A stretch of 64,000 bases of DNA from Luteirhabdus salina (GTDB lineage Bacteria > Bacteroidota > Bacteroidia > Flavobacteriales > Flavobacteriaceae), in NCBI GenBank assembly GCA_025384855.1, contig JALAHT010000004.1, positions 313,846 through 377,845 of the forward strand. The letters run 5' to 3'. Position numbers and translations under genes: made by a program. Under the pieces are notes generated by a model. That model was given only the letters and a program-made list of their open reading frames with translations. It searched no databases and had not been told where the DNA came from. Positions 52,055 through 61,792 of the stretch are shown piece by piece. Numbering within the stretch: the stretch's first letter is position 1; every line of letters begins with the position of its first letter.

Positions 52055-55000
52055 TTGAAGAACACCCTACACTCGATAATTTTCTTACTAGTTCTGACCT
52101 ATTTATTTCTTTTCAGCGGGTGTGCTGTGGAGAAAACGCAATATCGCAATCGCGATGATAGTAATGGGTTTCAGGATCAAATAACTTCAGTTGATAGCAC
52201 TACCCGAAGAATCTTTCTTTTTGGTAATGCAGGAGCAAAAGAGAAACCAATCCCCTCAAAATATGCAGAAGCGGTCAATTCTTTTCTAAATGAAGAAGGG
52301 CGGAAGCAGGACTTGTTATTTTTCTTGGGGGACAATATTCATAATTCTTCATTCGAATCCTTCTTAAATGAAGAAAAACTGAAACAACAATTGAAATGGG
52401 CAAAGGAATTTAAAGGAGAAGCTTATTTCAACCCAGGCGAACAGGAATGGAAAGGCGTTTCGCTCGAGCGATTGGAAAATATGGAGGATGCTGTGGAAGA
52501 TGCGCTGGATAAAGAACATTTTCTTCCAGAAAATGGTTGTCCGTTTGAAGAAGTGGTCATAGATGATCAAACTGCTGCCTTTTTTATCGATACGCAGTGG
52601 TACATCGAAAATTGGAATACTGTAAAGCACCTAAATGACGATTGCCAAATTAAGACACGAGAACAATTATTGGCCATTATTCGCGATGAGGTACGGAAGG
52701 TACGCCATAAAAACGTGTTGTTGATTATGCACCATCCATTGTTCAGTAATGGGATTCATGGGGGGGAACTATCTGGTGAAGCATTGACAAAACCCGTGGC
52801 TGAAAACGTTTACATTCCGGTAGCCGGAAGTATTTGGACCTTTCTCCGAACACAAGGTGGGTTGTCAAAGCAAGATCAATTCAATCCGTTAATGAATGAA
52901 TTATTGAAGGAAATAAAGTCGATTTCCCTTCAGGCGGAGCGCGTCTTTGTTTTGTCTGCACATGAACGCTCCCTTCAATATATCGAGAATGGTAATGTAC
53001 GTCAGTTGATTTCCGGAACCATGGTCGATACCAAAGGTGCCCGTTTAGGAAAGGACGGTTATTTCAGTAGTGGGCAACGTGGCTTTGCCGAACTTCAATT
53101 ATATAAAGATGGAAGTTCAAAAGTTCTTTTTTATACATTCACCGAAGAAAATGGCCTACAACAGGTCTTTAAAAAAGAATCTTTTCAAAAACCAACACCA
53201 TATCCTATCGATTCGTTGCCCAAAACATTTCCGAAAACGCAGACCGCAACAGTATATCCAAAGGAAGATGTAGAAACCTCCGAGCGCTATGAAAAGTTTT
53301 GGGGAAAACATTACCGTAAGCAATACGGAGTTGAGGTAGAAGCTCCTGTTGGGTTAATCGACACCCTCTATGGTGGTTTTCGTATTGAACGTCCCGGTGG
53401 AGGAAATCAAACGCAATCACTTCGATTGATTCTCGGGGAGGATAAGGAATACAATATGCGTGCCTTGGCGAAGGATCCGGTGGCATTCTTGAAGTCGGCT
53501 GGCTACGACGAGCTCGACGGCGCACGCTATTTTTCAGAAACCATTCCGGAAGCCATTATAAAGGATTTTTATACGGCAGCACATCCCTATGGAGCATTTG
53601 CCATTCCAAGGTTGGCTGGAGCGGCCAATTTGAACCATACGCATCCCAAGTTATTTTACATTCCGAAGCAGAAAGCGCTGGGCGATTTTAATGATATCCA
53701 TGGCGATCGATTGTATATGATTGTTGAAAAACCCGATGATGACTTCAACAGTGCACATATGTTTTCCTTTAACGACGATGTAGAAAGTACGCAAGATTTA
53801 TTTGAAGAAATCCGTAAAGATGAGTCGAAGTATGTAGATGAAGAGGAATACATCCGCGCAAGGGTCTTCGATATGTTGGTGGGCGATTGGGATAGACATG
53901 AAGACCAATGGCGTTGGGCCGAAGTGGAAAAGGAGGATGGCACCACCGAATTTGTGGCCATTCCAAGAGATCGCGATCAGGTGTTTGCGAATTTTGATGG
54001 AAGTTTTCTAGCATTTCTTCAAAAGTTTATGGGGTCTACCCGTCAGTTTGGTAAATACGGTCCCGATATTGAATTTATAGAAGGTTTCAGTGAAAGCGCT
54101 ATCAATCTCGATCGAGCGCTTATACAACGAAGCGATCGTGAGGAGTGGCTGCAGCAAGCAAAAATTCTTCAGGATAGCATTACTCCCGAATTGGTACGGC
54201 AAGCATTTCTTGAAATGCCAAAGGAAGTACATGATGATACCTGGGAACAAATTCAGCAGGATTTGTTAAAGCGTAAGGAAAACCTACCGGATATTGTCAA
54301 TCGTTATTACGACAACTTTATCCGCTTTCAAACCTTAAAGGGAACCGATAAGGACGAAATATTTGTCATTGAACGTACATCGCCTGATATCACGACGATT
54401 TCAGCATTTCGCAAAATTGATGGAGAAATGGGTGACACACTATTTATCAGGGAATACAACAGAAAGAGTACCGAGGAAATCTGGCTGTATGGATTGGATG
54501 ATGACGATGATTTTATAGTGAAAGGTTCGTCCGCCGAAAAACCGATCAAGATCGTGCTTGTGGGTGGACTCGGAGAAGACACGTACAATATCGAAAATGG
54601 TCGTGCTGTTGAAGTATACGATCAAAAAATTCAGCGTACAACGGTAGATGAAAAGGGCGGCGCTCGGTTTCGGTTAAACGATATTTATGAAAATCATGTA
54701 TACGACTCAGAGAAACGTCCCGGAAGCCACTCCGTTTTTGGAGCGAAACTGTCTTATAACCCAGATTTAGGAGCTATTCCATCGTTAAAGCTTGGGAAAC
54801 AAACCTTAGCCTTTGAACGGAATCCCTTCACTACGCAGTATTTTTTGCAAGCCGACTATTTTTCACTAACACAAGCCGCTGATATTAAAGGTGAATTGCA
54901 TTTCGCCCACCTATTTCCAGAATGGAACCTAAAAGTGAAGGGGAGGGCAACGACTAACAATTTTACCCAAAATTTCTTCGGGATTGGTAATGAAACTGCA

Positions 55001-55741
55001 AATGCAGCTGAATCGTATGATGCTAATCGACGATACCTTCAATATTTGCAAGGTGGTGTTTCCACCTATTATCAAGGAGAATATGGATCTTATTTTGAAT
55101 TCGGAGCCGATTATTCTTTTGTGGATGTTTCTAGGAATGCCACTGCAAATCTTGGAATAAATGACAATACGTTTCAATTTGTTGCTGCTCTTGCAACGTA
55201 TGGCTATGAAAGTCTTGATGATAATGCTTTCCCGACCAGAGGAATGCTTTTCAATACTAATCTGAATGCAAATTTCTTTATCGAAGGAAAAAATGATCAA
55301 ACCTTCACTGCAAACCCGAGTATTACCTTCTTTAATGCTATCGATAATCAACGTCGGTTTGTAATGGAAACGAAGGCTAGTGGTCAATTGGCGTTTGGCG
55401 AGAATATTCCGTTCTTTCAGTTAGCACAATTGGGAGGAGAGGAAAACCTAAGAAGCTATCGATTGCAACGCTTCCATGGTAAACATGCAGCCTTTGGTCG
55501 CGCTAATTTTCACTACCGTTTACAACCGATTAAAACCCCCGTCTTTCCGCTGAAAATTTCTGTAATGGTTGCTGCCGATACAGGACGCGTTTGGACACCA
55601 AACGAAAGTTCGGAAAAATGGCACTCGAGTTATGGAGGGGGTATCCGTCTGAATATGGTTTCTTTCTTCGATACGCGGGTCACTTATTTTACAGGTGAAG
55701 AAGGCGGTCGATTTGCCTTTTCCCTGCTTTTTGGTGGCTAA
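52055..55741 (+). CDS. Lipoprotein fusion: degenerate phosphoesterase, kinase-like region, outer-membrane barrel
   Basis: 1228 residues. Lipobox FSGC (lipidated Cys23). Residues about 52-365 follow the calcineurin-like phosphatase layout, but metal ligands are altered: GNAG at 57-60 where GDxG is expected, PGEQEW at 127-132 for PGNHDW, and SAHER at 301-305 for GHEH. GD93N and HHP (226-228) remain. From about 430 to 650, a glycine-rich stretch (RPGGGNQTQSLRL), a lysine at 472 and VGDWDRHEDQWRW (D611, D613, H615) followed by PRDRDQVF (D639, D641) resemble a kinase-like catalytic core. Residues about 880-1228 look like an Omp85-type barrel. Function unknown. Confidence 0.8.
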   Translation: MKNTLHSIIFLLVLTYLFLFSGCAVEKTQYRNRDDSNGFQDQITSVDSTTRRIFLFGNAGAKEKPIPSKYAEAVNSFLNEEGRKQDLLFFLGDNIHNSSFESFLNEEKLKQQLKWAKEFKGEAYFNPGEQEWKGVSLERLENMEDAVEDALDKEHFLPENGCPFEEVVIDDQTAAFFIDTQWYIENWNTVKHLNDDCQIKTREQLLAIIRDEVRKVRHKNVLLIMHHPLFSNGIHGGELSGEALTKPVAENVYIPVAGSIWTFLRTQGGLSKQDQFNPLMNELLKEIKSISLQAERVFVLSAHERSLQYIENGNVRQLISGTMVDTKGARLGKDGYFSSGQRGFAELQLYKDGSSKVLFYTFTEENGLQQVFKKESFQKPTPYPIDSLPKTFPKTQTATVYPKEDVETSERYEKFWGKHYRKQYGVEVEAPVGLIDTLYGGFRIERPGGGNQTQSLRLILGEDKEYNMRALAKDPVAFLKSAGYDELDGARYFSETIPEAIIKDFYTAAHPYGAFAIPRLAGAANLNHTHPKLFYIPKQKALGDFNDIHGDRLYMIVEKPDDDFNSAHMFSFNDDVESTQDLFEEIRKDESKYVDEEEYIRARVFDMLVGDWDRHEDQWRWAEVEKEDGTTEFVAIPRDRDQVFANFDGSFLAFLQKFMGSTRQFGKYGPDIEFIEGFSESAINLDRALIQRSDREEWLQQAKILQDSITPELVRQAFLEMPKEVHDDTWEQIQQDLLKRKENLPDIVNRYYDNFIRFQTLKGTDKDEIFVIERTSPDITTISAFRKIDGEMGDTLFIREYNRKSTEEIWLYGLDDDDDFIVKGSSAEKPIKIVLVGGLGEDTYNIENGRAVEVYDQKIQRTTVDEKGGARFRLNDIYENHVYDSEKRPGSHSVFGAKLSYNPDLGAIPSLKLGKQTLAFERNPFTTQYFLQADYFSLTQAADIKGELHFAHLFPEWNLKVKGRATTNNFTQNFFGIGNETANAAESYDANRRYLQYLQGGVSTYYQGEYGSYFEFGADYSFVDVSRNATANLGINDNTFQFVAALATYGYESLDDNAFPTRGMLFNTNLNANFFIEGKNDQTFTANPSITFFNAIDNQRRFVMETKASGQLAFGENIPFFQLAQLGGEENLRSYRLQRFHGKHAAFGRANFHYRLQPIKTPVFPLKISVMVAADTGRVWTPNESSEKWHSSYGGGIRLNMVSFFDTRVTYFTGEEGGRFAFSLLFGG

Positions 55742-55745
55742 AGTT

Positions 55746-56426
55746 CTAGTGTGAAGCGTTTTCTTTCAACAATTCCGGAAACTTTTGTTGAAAGCGTTTT
55801 AACCGTGGAATGGATACGTTTTGAATATAAGGGTTGTTCGGATTTCGCTTTTCGTAATCTTGGTGATAGCCTTCTGCTTCCCAAAATTTTTGAAAGGGTA
55901 AAACTTGAGCTGCTATTTCACCTTCACCATATTCTTTCTCCAGTGCTGCAATTTTTGCATCGATAATTTCTTTTTGCGCTTCATTCTGATAAAAGATAAT
56001 ACTTCTATACTGCGATCCCATATCGGGTCCTTGCCCATTTACCTGTGTTACATTCTGTGAGCCGAAATATACGTCAACCAAGGTTTCAAACGAGACCACA
56101 TCTGGATTGTAAATAATTTCCACAGCCTCAGCGTGACCGGTACGTCCGGTATTGCTCGATTCATAGGTTGGGTTATCGGTATGACCACCACTATAGCCAG
56201 AAATTGATTCCTTAACACCTTTTACGCTTTCGTAGATAGCTTCTACACACCAAAAACAACCGCTGGCAAAGTAAGCGCGCTCCAGGCCATCTTGGGCAGG
56301 AACTTCAACCGGTTCTTGATTTTTTTGGGCTAGGGCTTCTGCTTCCTTATTTTTTTGGTTGGATTGGCAGGAAGCTGAAAGGCTTAATAGGGTTGTAACA
56401 AAAAGAAGGGAAAGAATCTTTTTCAT
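55746..56426 (-). CDS. msrA: Peptide methionine-(S)-S-oxide reductase, exported
   Basis: 226 residues. The lipoprotein signal ends LSASCQS (lipidated Cys20). The MsrA core has the catalytic motif ASGCFWCVEAIYESVKGV and the family block GYSGGHTDNPTYE, plus YHQDYEKRNPNNPYI. Repairs oxidised methionine, here on the outer side of the membrane. It converges on the large fusion gene with only 4 bp between the stops. Upstream lies the terminator of the coiled-coil gene. Confidence 0.95.
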   Translation of the reverse strand: MKKILSLLFVTTLLSLSASCQSNQKNKEAEALAQKNQEPVEVPAQDGLERAYFASGCFWCVEAIYESVKGVKESISGYSGGHTDNPTYESSNTGRTGHAEAVEIIYNPDVVSFETLVDVYFGSQNVTQVNGQGPDMGSQYRSIIFYQNEAQKEIIDAKIAALEKEYGEGEIAAQVLPFQKFWEAEGYHQDYEKRNPNNPYIQNVSIPRLKRFQQKFPELLKENASH

Positions 56427-56480
56427 AGTTGCTTTTTTGAATAGGTCGCATGCGACTTTACTTTCTTACTGAAAAGGTAT

Positions 56481-56511
56481 AAAAAAAGCCTCCACGTATT
56501 GTGAAGGCTTT
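56481..56511 (-). terminator. Terminator after the coiled-coil gene
   Basis: Minus strand stem AAAGCCTTCAC / GTGGAGGCTTT (one G:U) with a 5-base loop and a T-run, 23 bases past the stop at 56534. Confidence 0.85.
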
Positions 56512-56533
56512 GTTATAATTTGAATAGTGCTGT

Positions 56534-57316
56534 TTATTTAACTTTTTCGAAAAGCTTGTCCATTTTCTCGCGCTCTTCATCAGCCAAGGCTGGATCAACT
56601 AAAATTCGTCCGCTATGCTCATCGGTGATGATCTTTTTGCGGGAAGCGATTTCCATCTGAACCTGTGGTGGAATGGTGAAGAAAGAACCTCCGGAAGCAC
56701 CACGTTCAACGGGTACAACCGCCAATCCGTTCTTTACGTTCGTACGGATTCGGGTGTAGGCTTTTACCAAACGCTCTTCGATTTCTTTTTGATATTTTTC
56801 AGATTCCTTAATAAGAGCTTTTTCCTCTTTTTCGGTCTCTGCTAGGATTTCATCCAATTCACCTTGCTTGTGCTTCAAGTGCTCTTCGCGAGCTTTCAAG
56901 GTTTCCTTGGTATCTTCGATAACTTGTTTTTTCTGCTCGATCTGCGCCTTAAATTCCTTGATGTGCTTTTCAGACAACTGAATTTCCAATTCTTGGAATT
57001 CAATCTCCTTGCTTAGGGAATTATATTCACGGTTGTTCCGAACATTATCCTGTTGTGAAGAATACTTTTTGATAAGCGCTTTCGACTCCTCAATTCCGTT
57101 TTTCTTCTCCTTGATTTTGTCCTCGATTACTTCAAGTTCATTCTCCAACTTCTCAAGGCGCTTGTTCATGCCAGCCACTTCATCTTCAAGGTCTTCAACC
57201 TCTAGGGGCAATTCACCACGAACATTTCGGATCTCGTCAATACGCGAATCGATTAACTGCAGGTCGTACAGTGCTCTTAACTTTTCTTCTACAGTTCTTT
57301 CTGTTTTCTTTGCCAT
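56534..57316 (-). CDS. Coiled-coil zinc-ribbon-family protein lacking the zinc cysteines
   Basis: 260 residues. Long alpha-helical hairpin (about 15-200) of the CT398/DUF164 family, rich in E and K. The C-terminal part normally contains a C4 zinc ribbon (CxxC...CxxC). Here its outline is visible (VERGASGGSFFTIPPQVQMEIASRKKIITDEHSGRIL) but all cysteine positions hold other residues (RGASGG, DEHSG). Family roles include nucleic-acid or flagellar/secretion links; no specific function. It is followed by a terminator, and the Nif3-like gene ends 3 bp before its start. Confidence 0.85.
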   Translation of the reverse strand: MAKKTERTVEEKLRALYDLQLIDSRIDEIRNVRGELPLEVEDLEDEVAGMNKRLEKLENELEVIEDKIKEKKNGIEESKALIKKYSSQQDNVRNNREYNSLSKEIEFQELEIQLSEKHIKEFKAQIEQKKQVIEDTKETLKAREEHLKHKQGELDEILAETEKEEKALIKESEKYQKEIEERLVKAYTRIRTNVKNGLAVVPVERGASGGSFFTIPPQVQMEIASRKKIITDEHSGRILVDPALADEEREKMDKLFEKVK

Positions 57317-57319
57317 ATA

Positions 57320-58414
57320 CTAAAAATAGCTAATAGGATTGGTGTTTGTCTTTGATAAAACGGTTGCAAAATTAGTGAATTTTTTCGTAAGGAAAGAATG
57401 TAGCAATTGTTTTGTGAACTGTTCACTTTCATAATGACCAATATCGCAGATTAAAATGCGGTTTTCTGACTTAAAAAAATCATGGTACTTGAAGTCTGCC
57501 GAAACAAAAGCATCGGCACCTGCCGCTTTGGCCGCATCGATGGCGAAACTTCCGCTACCACCCAGCACAGCTATTTTTTTAATGTTCTTTTGAAGGCATT
57601 GCGAATGACGAATACAACCGGTCCCGAAGGTATCCTTCAATAAAGATAAAAAGTCATTCTCCTCCATTGGTGACTCGAATTCTCCTAGCATTCCCATTCC
57701 GATATGTTGGTTTGCGTTTTCGAGGGTTGTTACCTCATAGGCGACCTCCTCATATGGGTGTGAAGTGAACAGGGCTTTCAGTACTTTCGATTGTGTATGC
57801 TTTGGAAAGGTAACCCCAATCTGGGTTTCCGTTTCAAAATGAGTGTTTCCTTTTTCGCCTACCGTTGGGTTGGAGTCTTCATTTCCCTGAAAACTTCCTT
57901 CCCCTTCCACATTAAAACTACAATGGTCGTAATTGCCAATACTTCCAGCACCAGCAGCAAATAAGGCTTCCCGGACGACTTCAGCATGCTTTTTCGGTAC
58001 AAAAGTAATCAGCTTTTTGATGGTTTCTTTTTGCGGTACCAACACCGACGTTTTCTTCACTCCAAGCTTTTTGCACATCATGGCGTTAACCCCATTCCAA
58101 TGATTGTCCAAGGCCGTATGGATGGCAAAAATTGAAATGTCATGCTTGATGGCTTTCTGAACGACGCGTTCCACATACGTTCTTCCCGTAATTTTCTTCA
58201 ACCCTGAAAAAATAATCGGATGAAAACTAACAATTAGGTTGCAATTGTTTTCAATAGCTTCATCCACTACAGCTTCCAACGTATCTAAGGTCACTAAAAC
58301 TCCTGAAACCTTTTGTTTACGATCGCCAACTAGTAATCCGGTATTGTCGAAATCTTCGGTATAAGCCAGTGGGGAAAGGGTTTCCAACGCGTTGATTACA
58401 TCCTGTACGGTCAT
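57320..58414 (-). CDS. Nif3-like dinuclear metal centre protein
   Basis: 364 residues from the ATG at 58414 (an in-frame ATG at 58450 is followed by a poor leader). A hexameric Nif3/YbgI-type protein with two metal ions. Visible motifs: TEDFDNTGLLVGD and SFHPIIFSGLKKITG with conserved His, AIHTALDNHWNGVN, and late GSGSFAIDAAKAAGADAFVSADFKYHDF with DIGHYESEQF near the end. The PII-like domain in the middle is the long form. The role is unclear; the family is linked to GTP cyclohydrolase-like chemistry or stress. Same strand, 3 bp from the coiled-coil gene. Confidence 0.92.
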   Translation of the reverse strand: MTVQDVINALETLSPLAYTEDFDNTGLLVGDRKQKVSGVLVTLDTLEAVVDEAIENNCNLIVSFHPIIFSGLKKITGRTYVERVVQKAIKHDISIFAIHTALDNHWNGVNAMMCKKLGVKKTSVLVPQKETIKKLITFVPKKHAEVVREALFAAGAGSIGNYDHCSFNVEGEGSFQGNEDSNPTVGEKGNTHFETETQIGVTFPKHTQSKVLKALFTSHPYEEVAYEVTTLENANQHIGMGMLGEFESPMEENDFLSLLKDTFGTGCIRHSQCLQKNIKKIAVLGGSGSFAIDAAKAAGADAFVSADFKYHDFFKSENRILICDIGHYESEQFTKQLLHSFLTKKFTNFATVLSKTNTNPISYF

Positions 58415-58501
58415 AGAAATACTTTTTCGTAAAGATACAGGTTTCAACAATTTCGATAGAATAAAGGAATCCGTTTATCTTTACACCGAATAATTACTTA
58501 C

Positions 58502-59515
58502 ATGAAGTTACTGCGCAAACTGCTTTTTCCTTTTTCAATACTGTATGGTTGGGTTATGTCCCTACGAAATTGGGCTTATGAGAACGGATATTTGAATTGT
58601 ACTGCTTACGATATTCCCATTATTTGTGTAGGCAATCTTTCGGTAGGAGGGACAGGAAAGAGTCCGATGATTGAATTTTTACTCGATTTTTTAAAGGAGG
58701 AGTATCAAGTTGCTGTGTTAAGTCGCGGGTACAAACGAAAAACGAAAGGGTTTGTAGAGGTGAAGGAAACGAGCACTGCGGAAGAAGTAGGCGACGAGCC
58801 CCTTCAGTTTAAGCGAAAATTTCCGCAAGCGAAAGTCGCGGTATGTGAAGATCGTCGTAAGGGAATCGAGCAGCTTCAGACGTGGGCCGATATTATTTTA
58901 TTGGACGATGCGTTTCAGCATCGAAAGGTGAAGCCATCCACCACTATCCTGCTAACGCCGTACCATGATTTGTTTATCAATGATTATATGCTTCCCACTG
59001 GAAATCTTCGTGAACCCAGAAAAGGAGCTGAGCGAGCGGATATAATAATTGTTACGAAATGTCCAGACCGAGTTTCCTATTCAAAGCTTCAGGAAATAGA
59101 ATATAGAATGCCGTTGGGGAATCTACAAGAATTGTTTTTCTCCAAAATTGGCTATTCGGAGGTAATTCATGGGAAATCTGAAATATTACCATTGGAATAT
59201 TTGAGCGATAAACCATTCACCTTGGTCACTGGTATTGCAAATCCGACTCCTTTGACCAAGTTCTTAGCGGACCAAGAATTTCAGTTTACACATGAGAAGT
59301 TTGGCGATCACCATCATTTCTCAAACGCTGAAATTGAAACGATGAAAACTGCTGCTCCAATCCTTACCACAGAAAAGGATTATATGCGCTTAAAAGACCG
59401 GATGGAAGGTGTGGAATTATATTATTTGCCGATTACTACCAAGATATTAAACGATCAAGGTCAGTATTTACGTAAAAGCATTCAAAACAGGATTAAGCAT
59501 ACGCTTCCCGATTAA
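58502..59515 (+). CDS. lpxK: Tetraacyldisaccharide 4'-kinase
   Basis: 337 residues. Phosphorylates the lipid A disaccharide at the inner membrane. N-terminal membrane-associated helix (LLFPFSILYGWVMSLRNWAYE), P-loop VGNLSVGGTGKSPMIEFLL, then AVLSRGYKRKTKGFVEV, VGDEPLQFKRKFP, and LLDDAFQHRKVKP. The terminal residues and stop overlap the convergent hybrid kinase stop by four bases. Its presence shows a lipid A pathway, typical of Gram-negative Bacteroidota. Confidence 0.95.
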   Translation: MKLLRKLLFPFSILYGWVMSLRNWAYENGYLNCTAYDIPIICVGNLSVGGTGKSPMIEFLLDFLKEEYQVAVLSRGYKRKTKGFVEVKETSTAEEVGDEPLQFKRKFPQAKVAVCEDRRKGIEQLQTWADIILLDDAFQHRKVKPSTTILLTPYHDLFINDYMLPTGNLREPRKGAERADIIIVTKCPDRVSYSKLQEIEYRMPLGNLQELFFSKIGYSEVIHGKSEILPLEYLSDKPFTLVTGIANPTPLTKFLADQEFQFTHEKFGDHHHFSNAEIETMKTAAPILTTEKDYMRLKDRMEGVELYYLPITTKILNDQGQYLRKSIQNRIKHTLPD

Positions 59516-61761
59516 GAATTTACAGGAAATTTTTGCTGTTCGAGCGTTCGGTAGATCTTCTCGAAGAACTCCTCTGGCTTAAATGGCTTTGGAATAATCT
59601 CGTTGAAACCGGCACGATAGAAATCGTCTAGGTTCTCATCGATGGTCACAGCCGTTAGTGCTATAATAGGAATATGCTTGTTGAATTCACGAATCTTTTG
59701 CGTAGCCTCTACACCGCTGATACCTGGCATATGGATATCCATTAAGATAACATCGTATTGGTTTTGCTGTACCAATTTCACCGCATCCATGCCATTATCG
59801 GCTACCTCACACTTCATTTTGTTCTTCTCCAGAATTTTCTTGGTAATCATCTGGTTGATTTTGTTGTCTTCAACCACCAATACCGAACGGTTTTCAAGCG
59901 CTACGTAATCGACATCATAGATAATGTTTTTCGGATTCGAATCTTCTTTTACTTCTTCAGAAACGCTCAAGGTAAGGTCGAAGTGGAATTTGGAACCTTT
60001 TCCTAACTGACTTTCAAGATAAATCTTACTGTTCATCAGTTCCAAAAGGTTCTTAACAATAGCTAGTCCGAGGCCTGTACCACCAAATTTTCTGTGAATC
60101 TGAAGTGATCCTTGCGAGAAGGTTTCAAAGATGCTCTTCTGCTTTTTCTTTGAAATTCCCACGCCGTTATCTTCAACTTCAAAGTGAAGGGTAACGTTAT
60201 CGTTCTTTTCGCTTTTCTTTTGAATTCGAACCCAGATATCGCCATTTTCGGTGAACTTCACGGAGTTACCGATGAGGTTAATGAGAATTTGTGAAAGTTT
60301 CAATGGGTCGCCAATCAGTTTGGAAGGAATGTCTTCGTCGTATTCCAAGTGAAGCGTATTGCTTTTGTCCTTAGCCGATTTTCCGAGCGCTACCAATACA
60401 TCGTTGATACGCTTGCGAAGACTGAAGCTTGTTTTTTCAACTTCAACCTTGTTCGCTTCCAATTTGTTTAGGTCAAGAATGTTATTGATTAGTGACAATA
60501 AATATTCACCTGAAAACTTTAGCGAATTCAAGTGCTCTTTTTGGTGTTCTTTCGGGTTTTCCTCGAGTAGTAAATGCGTGAGCCCCGTTACTGCATATAG
60601 AGGTGTCCGTAGTTCGTGGGTAATGGTGGAAAGGAACTGTGCTTTCGCAAGCGAAGCTTTTTCTGCTTTTTCCTTTGCCAATAACAACTCGTTGTTTTTA
60701 TCTTTAAGTAAGTCGTTTGCCTTCGCTCGTAAATTGTTGTTTTTGAATAGGGATAACGTTAATAATGAAAGAATCACAATCAGGGCAATACTCAAACCTG
60801 TTGTCATTTGAGTGAATTTGATAGATCGCTGCTTTTTATCAAGGTCATCCTGCTGAGAGGCGATAATCTCATTTAGATTCCCAATACTCGATTCGGCATC
60901 GGCACTTTCTGAAATGGCCGAGGAATAAATAATGGTAAGCGAATCGCGCTTGGCATAATAGTCATCAATTTGTGCGGAAGCCATTTCAATGTTGCCTTTT
61001 CTTAATGCCACTTTCGAGCCAACTCGAAGGGCTTCCATACGCAAACGCGAAAATTTGTTCGACTCCAAAATAGGTATCGCCTTATTGAGAGAAACCTCGG
61101 CTTTTTCGACTGCATTTTCAACCTCGGTTGGAGGCAACAATAAATAAGCATTTGCCTCTTCCAATAGCGCATATACTAAATAGTACGATTGATTTGTTTC
61201 TTCAAGGGTTGGGATAGTAGCGTTAAAATAATTTATAGCGCTCTTAGGATTTTTTTGTTCCAGTTCCCATAGTCCTAACCCAAACAATACCAATGCTTGG
61301 TTCTTCTCATCATTTAATTCTGAAAAAATAGCATCGGCATCCTTCAAAAATTTTTCCGCTTCTTCAAAACGATGCAACTCTGTATTTATGAGCCCCTTGA
61401 AAGTATAAGCCTCTGCAAGTTTTTGGCGGTCATCGGTATTCTTCAAAAAAGCAATGGCATGATCAATCTCCGTATTTGCCTTCTCATAATTTTCAATTGT
61501 GAAATGCAATTTTGCCAAAATAGTAATGACATCCGCCTTGGCGGAAATATCAGGATATTCGCTAACTAATTCGTTGGCCTCCTTCAGATTTTGAATGGCT
61601 TCAGAAAATTTCTGCTGCGCTAATGCTCTTTCAGCTTGCGCCTCGAAACGTGTAAGCATAGCCAAAGTATCCCTATCGCGCTCGGTGTCTTGCGAAAAAC
61701 AGCTGAACGAAAGCAAAAGGGAGAGCAGGATTAGGCTACTACTTCTTATGATACCACCCAT
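59512..61761 (-). CDS. Hybrid sensor histidine kinase with TPR domain and receiver
   Basis: 749 residues. Signal peptide (1-23), TPR solenoid (about 35-290), membrane helix (about 321-340), then histidine kinase with His382 in LSTITHELRTPLYAVTG, ATP-binding DNGVGIS (531-537) and GGTGLGLAIVK, and a C-terminal receiver (625-740) with VLVVEDNKINQ, phosphoacceptor D675 in ILMDIHMPG and K725. It differs from the three kinases near 10-17 kb, whose H-box is HEIQNPLNF. A phosphorelay partner is not adjacent. It converges on lpxK with overlapping stops. Confidence 0.92.
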   Translation of the reverse strand: MGGIIRSSSLILLSLLLSFSCFSQDTERDRDTLAMLTRFEAQAERALAQQKFSEAIQNLKEANELVSEYPDISAKADVITILAKLHFTIENYEKANTEIDHAIAFLKNTDDRQKLAEAYTFKGLINTELHRFEEAEKFLKDADAIFSELNDEKNQALVLFGLGLWELEQKNPKSAINYFNATIPTLEETNQSYYLVYALLEEANAYLLLPPTEVENAVEKAEVSLNKAIPILESNKFSRLRMEALRVGSKVALRKGNIEMASAQIDDYYAKRDSLTIIYSSAISESADAESSIGNLNEIIASQQDDLDKKQRSIKFTQMTTGLSIALIVILSLLTLSLFKNNNLRAKANDLLKDKNNELLLAKEKAEKASLAKAQFLSTITHELRTPLYAVTGLTHLLLEENPKEHQKEHLNSLKFSGEYLLSLINNILDLNKLEANKVEVEKTSFSLRKRINDVLVALGKSAKDKSNTLHLEYDEDIPSKLIGDPLKLSQILINLIGNSVKFTENGDIWVRIQKKSEKNDNVTLHFEVEDNGVGISKKKQKSIFETFSQGSLQIHRKFGGTGLGLAIVKNLLELMNSKIYLESQLGKGSKFHFDLTLSVSEEVKEDSNPKNIIYDVDYVALENRSVLVVEDNKINQMITKKILEKNKMKCEVADNGMDAVKLVQQNQYDVILMDIHMPGISGVEATQKIREFNKHIPIIALTAVTIDENLDDFYRAGFNEIIPKPFKPEEFFEKIYRTLEQQKFPVNS

Positions 61762-61792
61762 ATAGGAATGTGCAGTTTGACGGTAAATATAG

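Noticed and set aside
60359-60811. Open frame of 150 codons on the plus strand within the hybrid kinase gene
   Set aside because: It is antisense to intact kinase motifs (HATPase and H-box region) and is serine- and phenylalanine-rich, as antisense shadows are.
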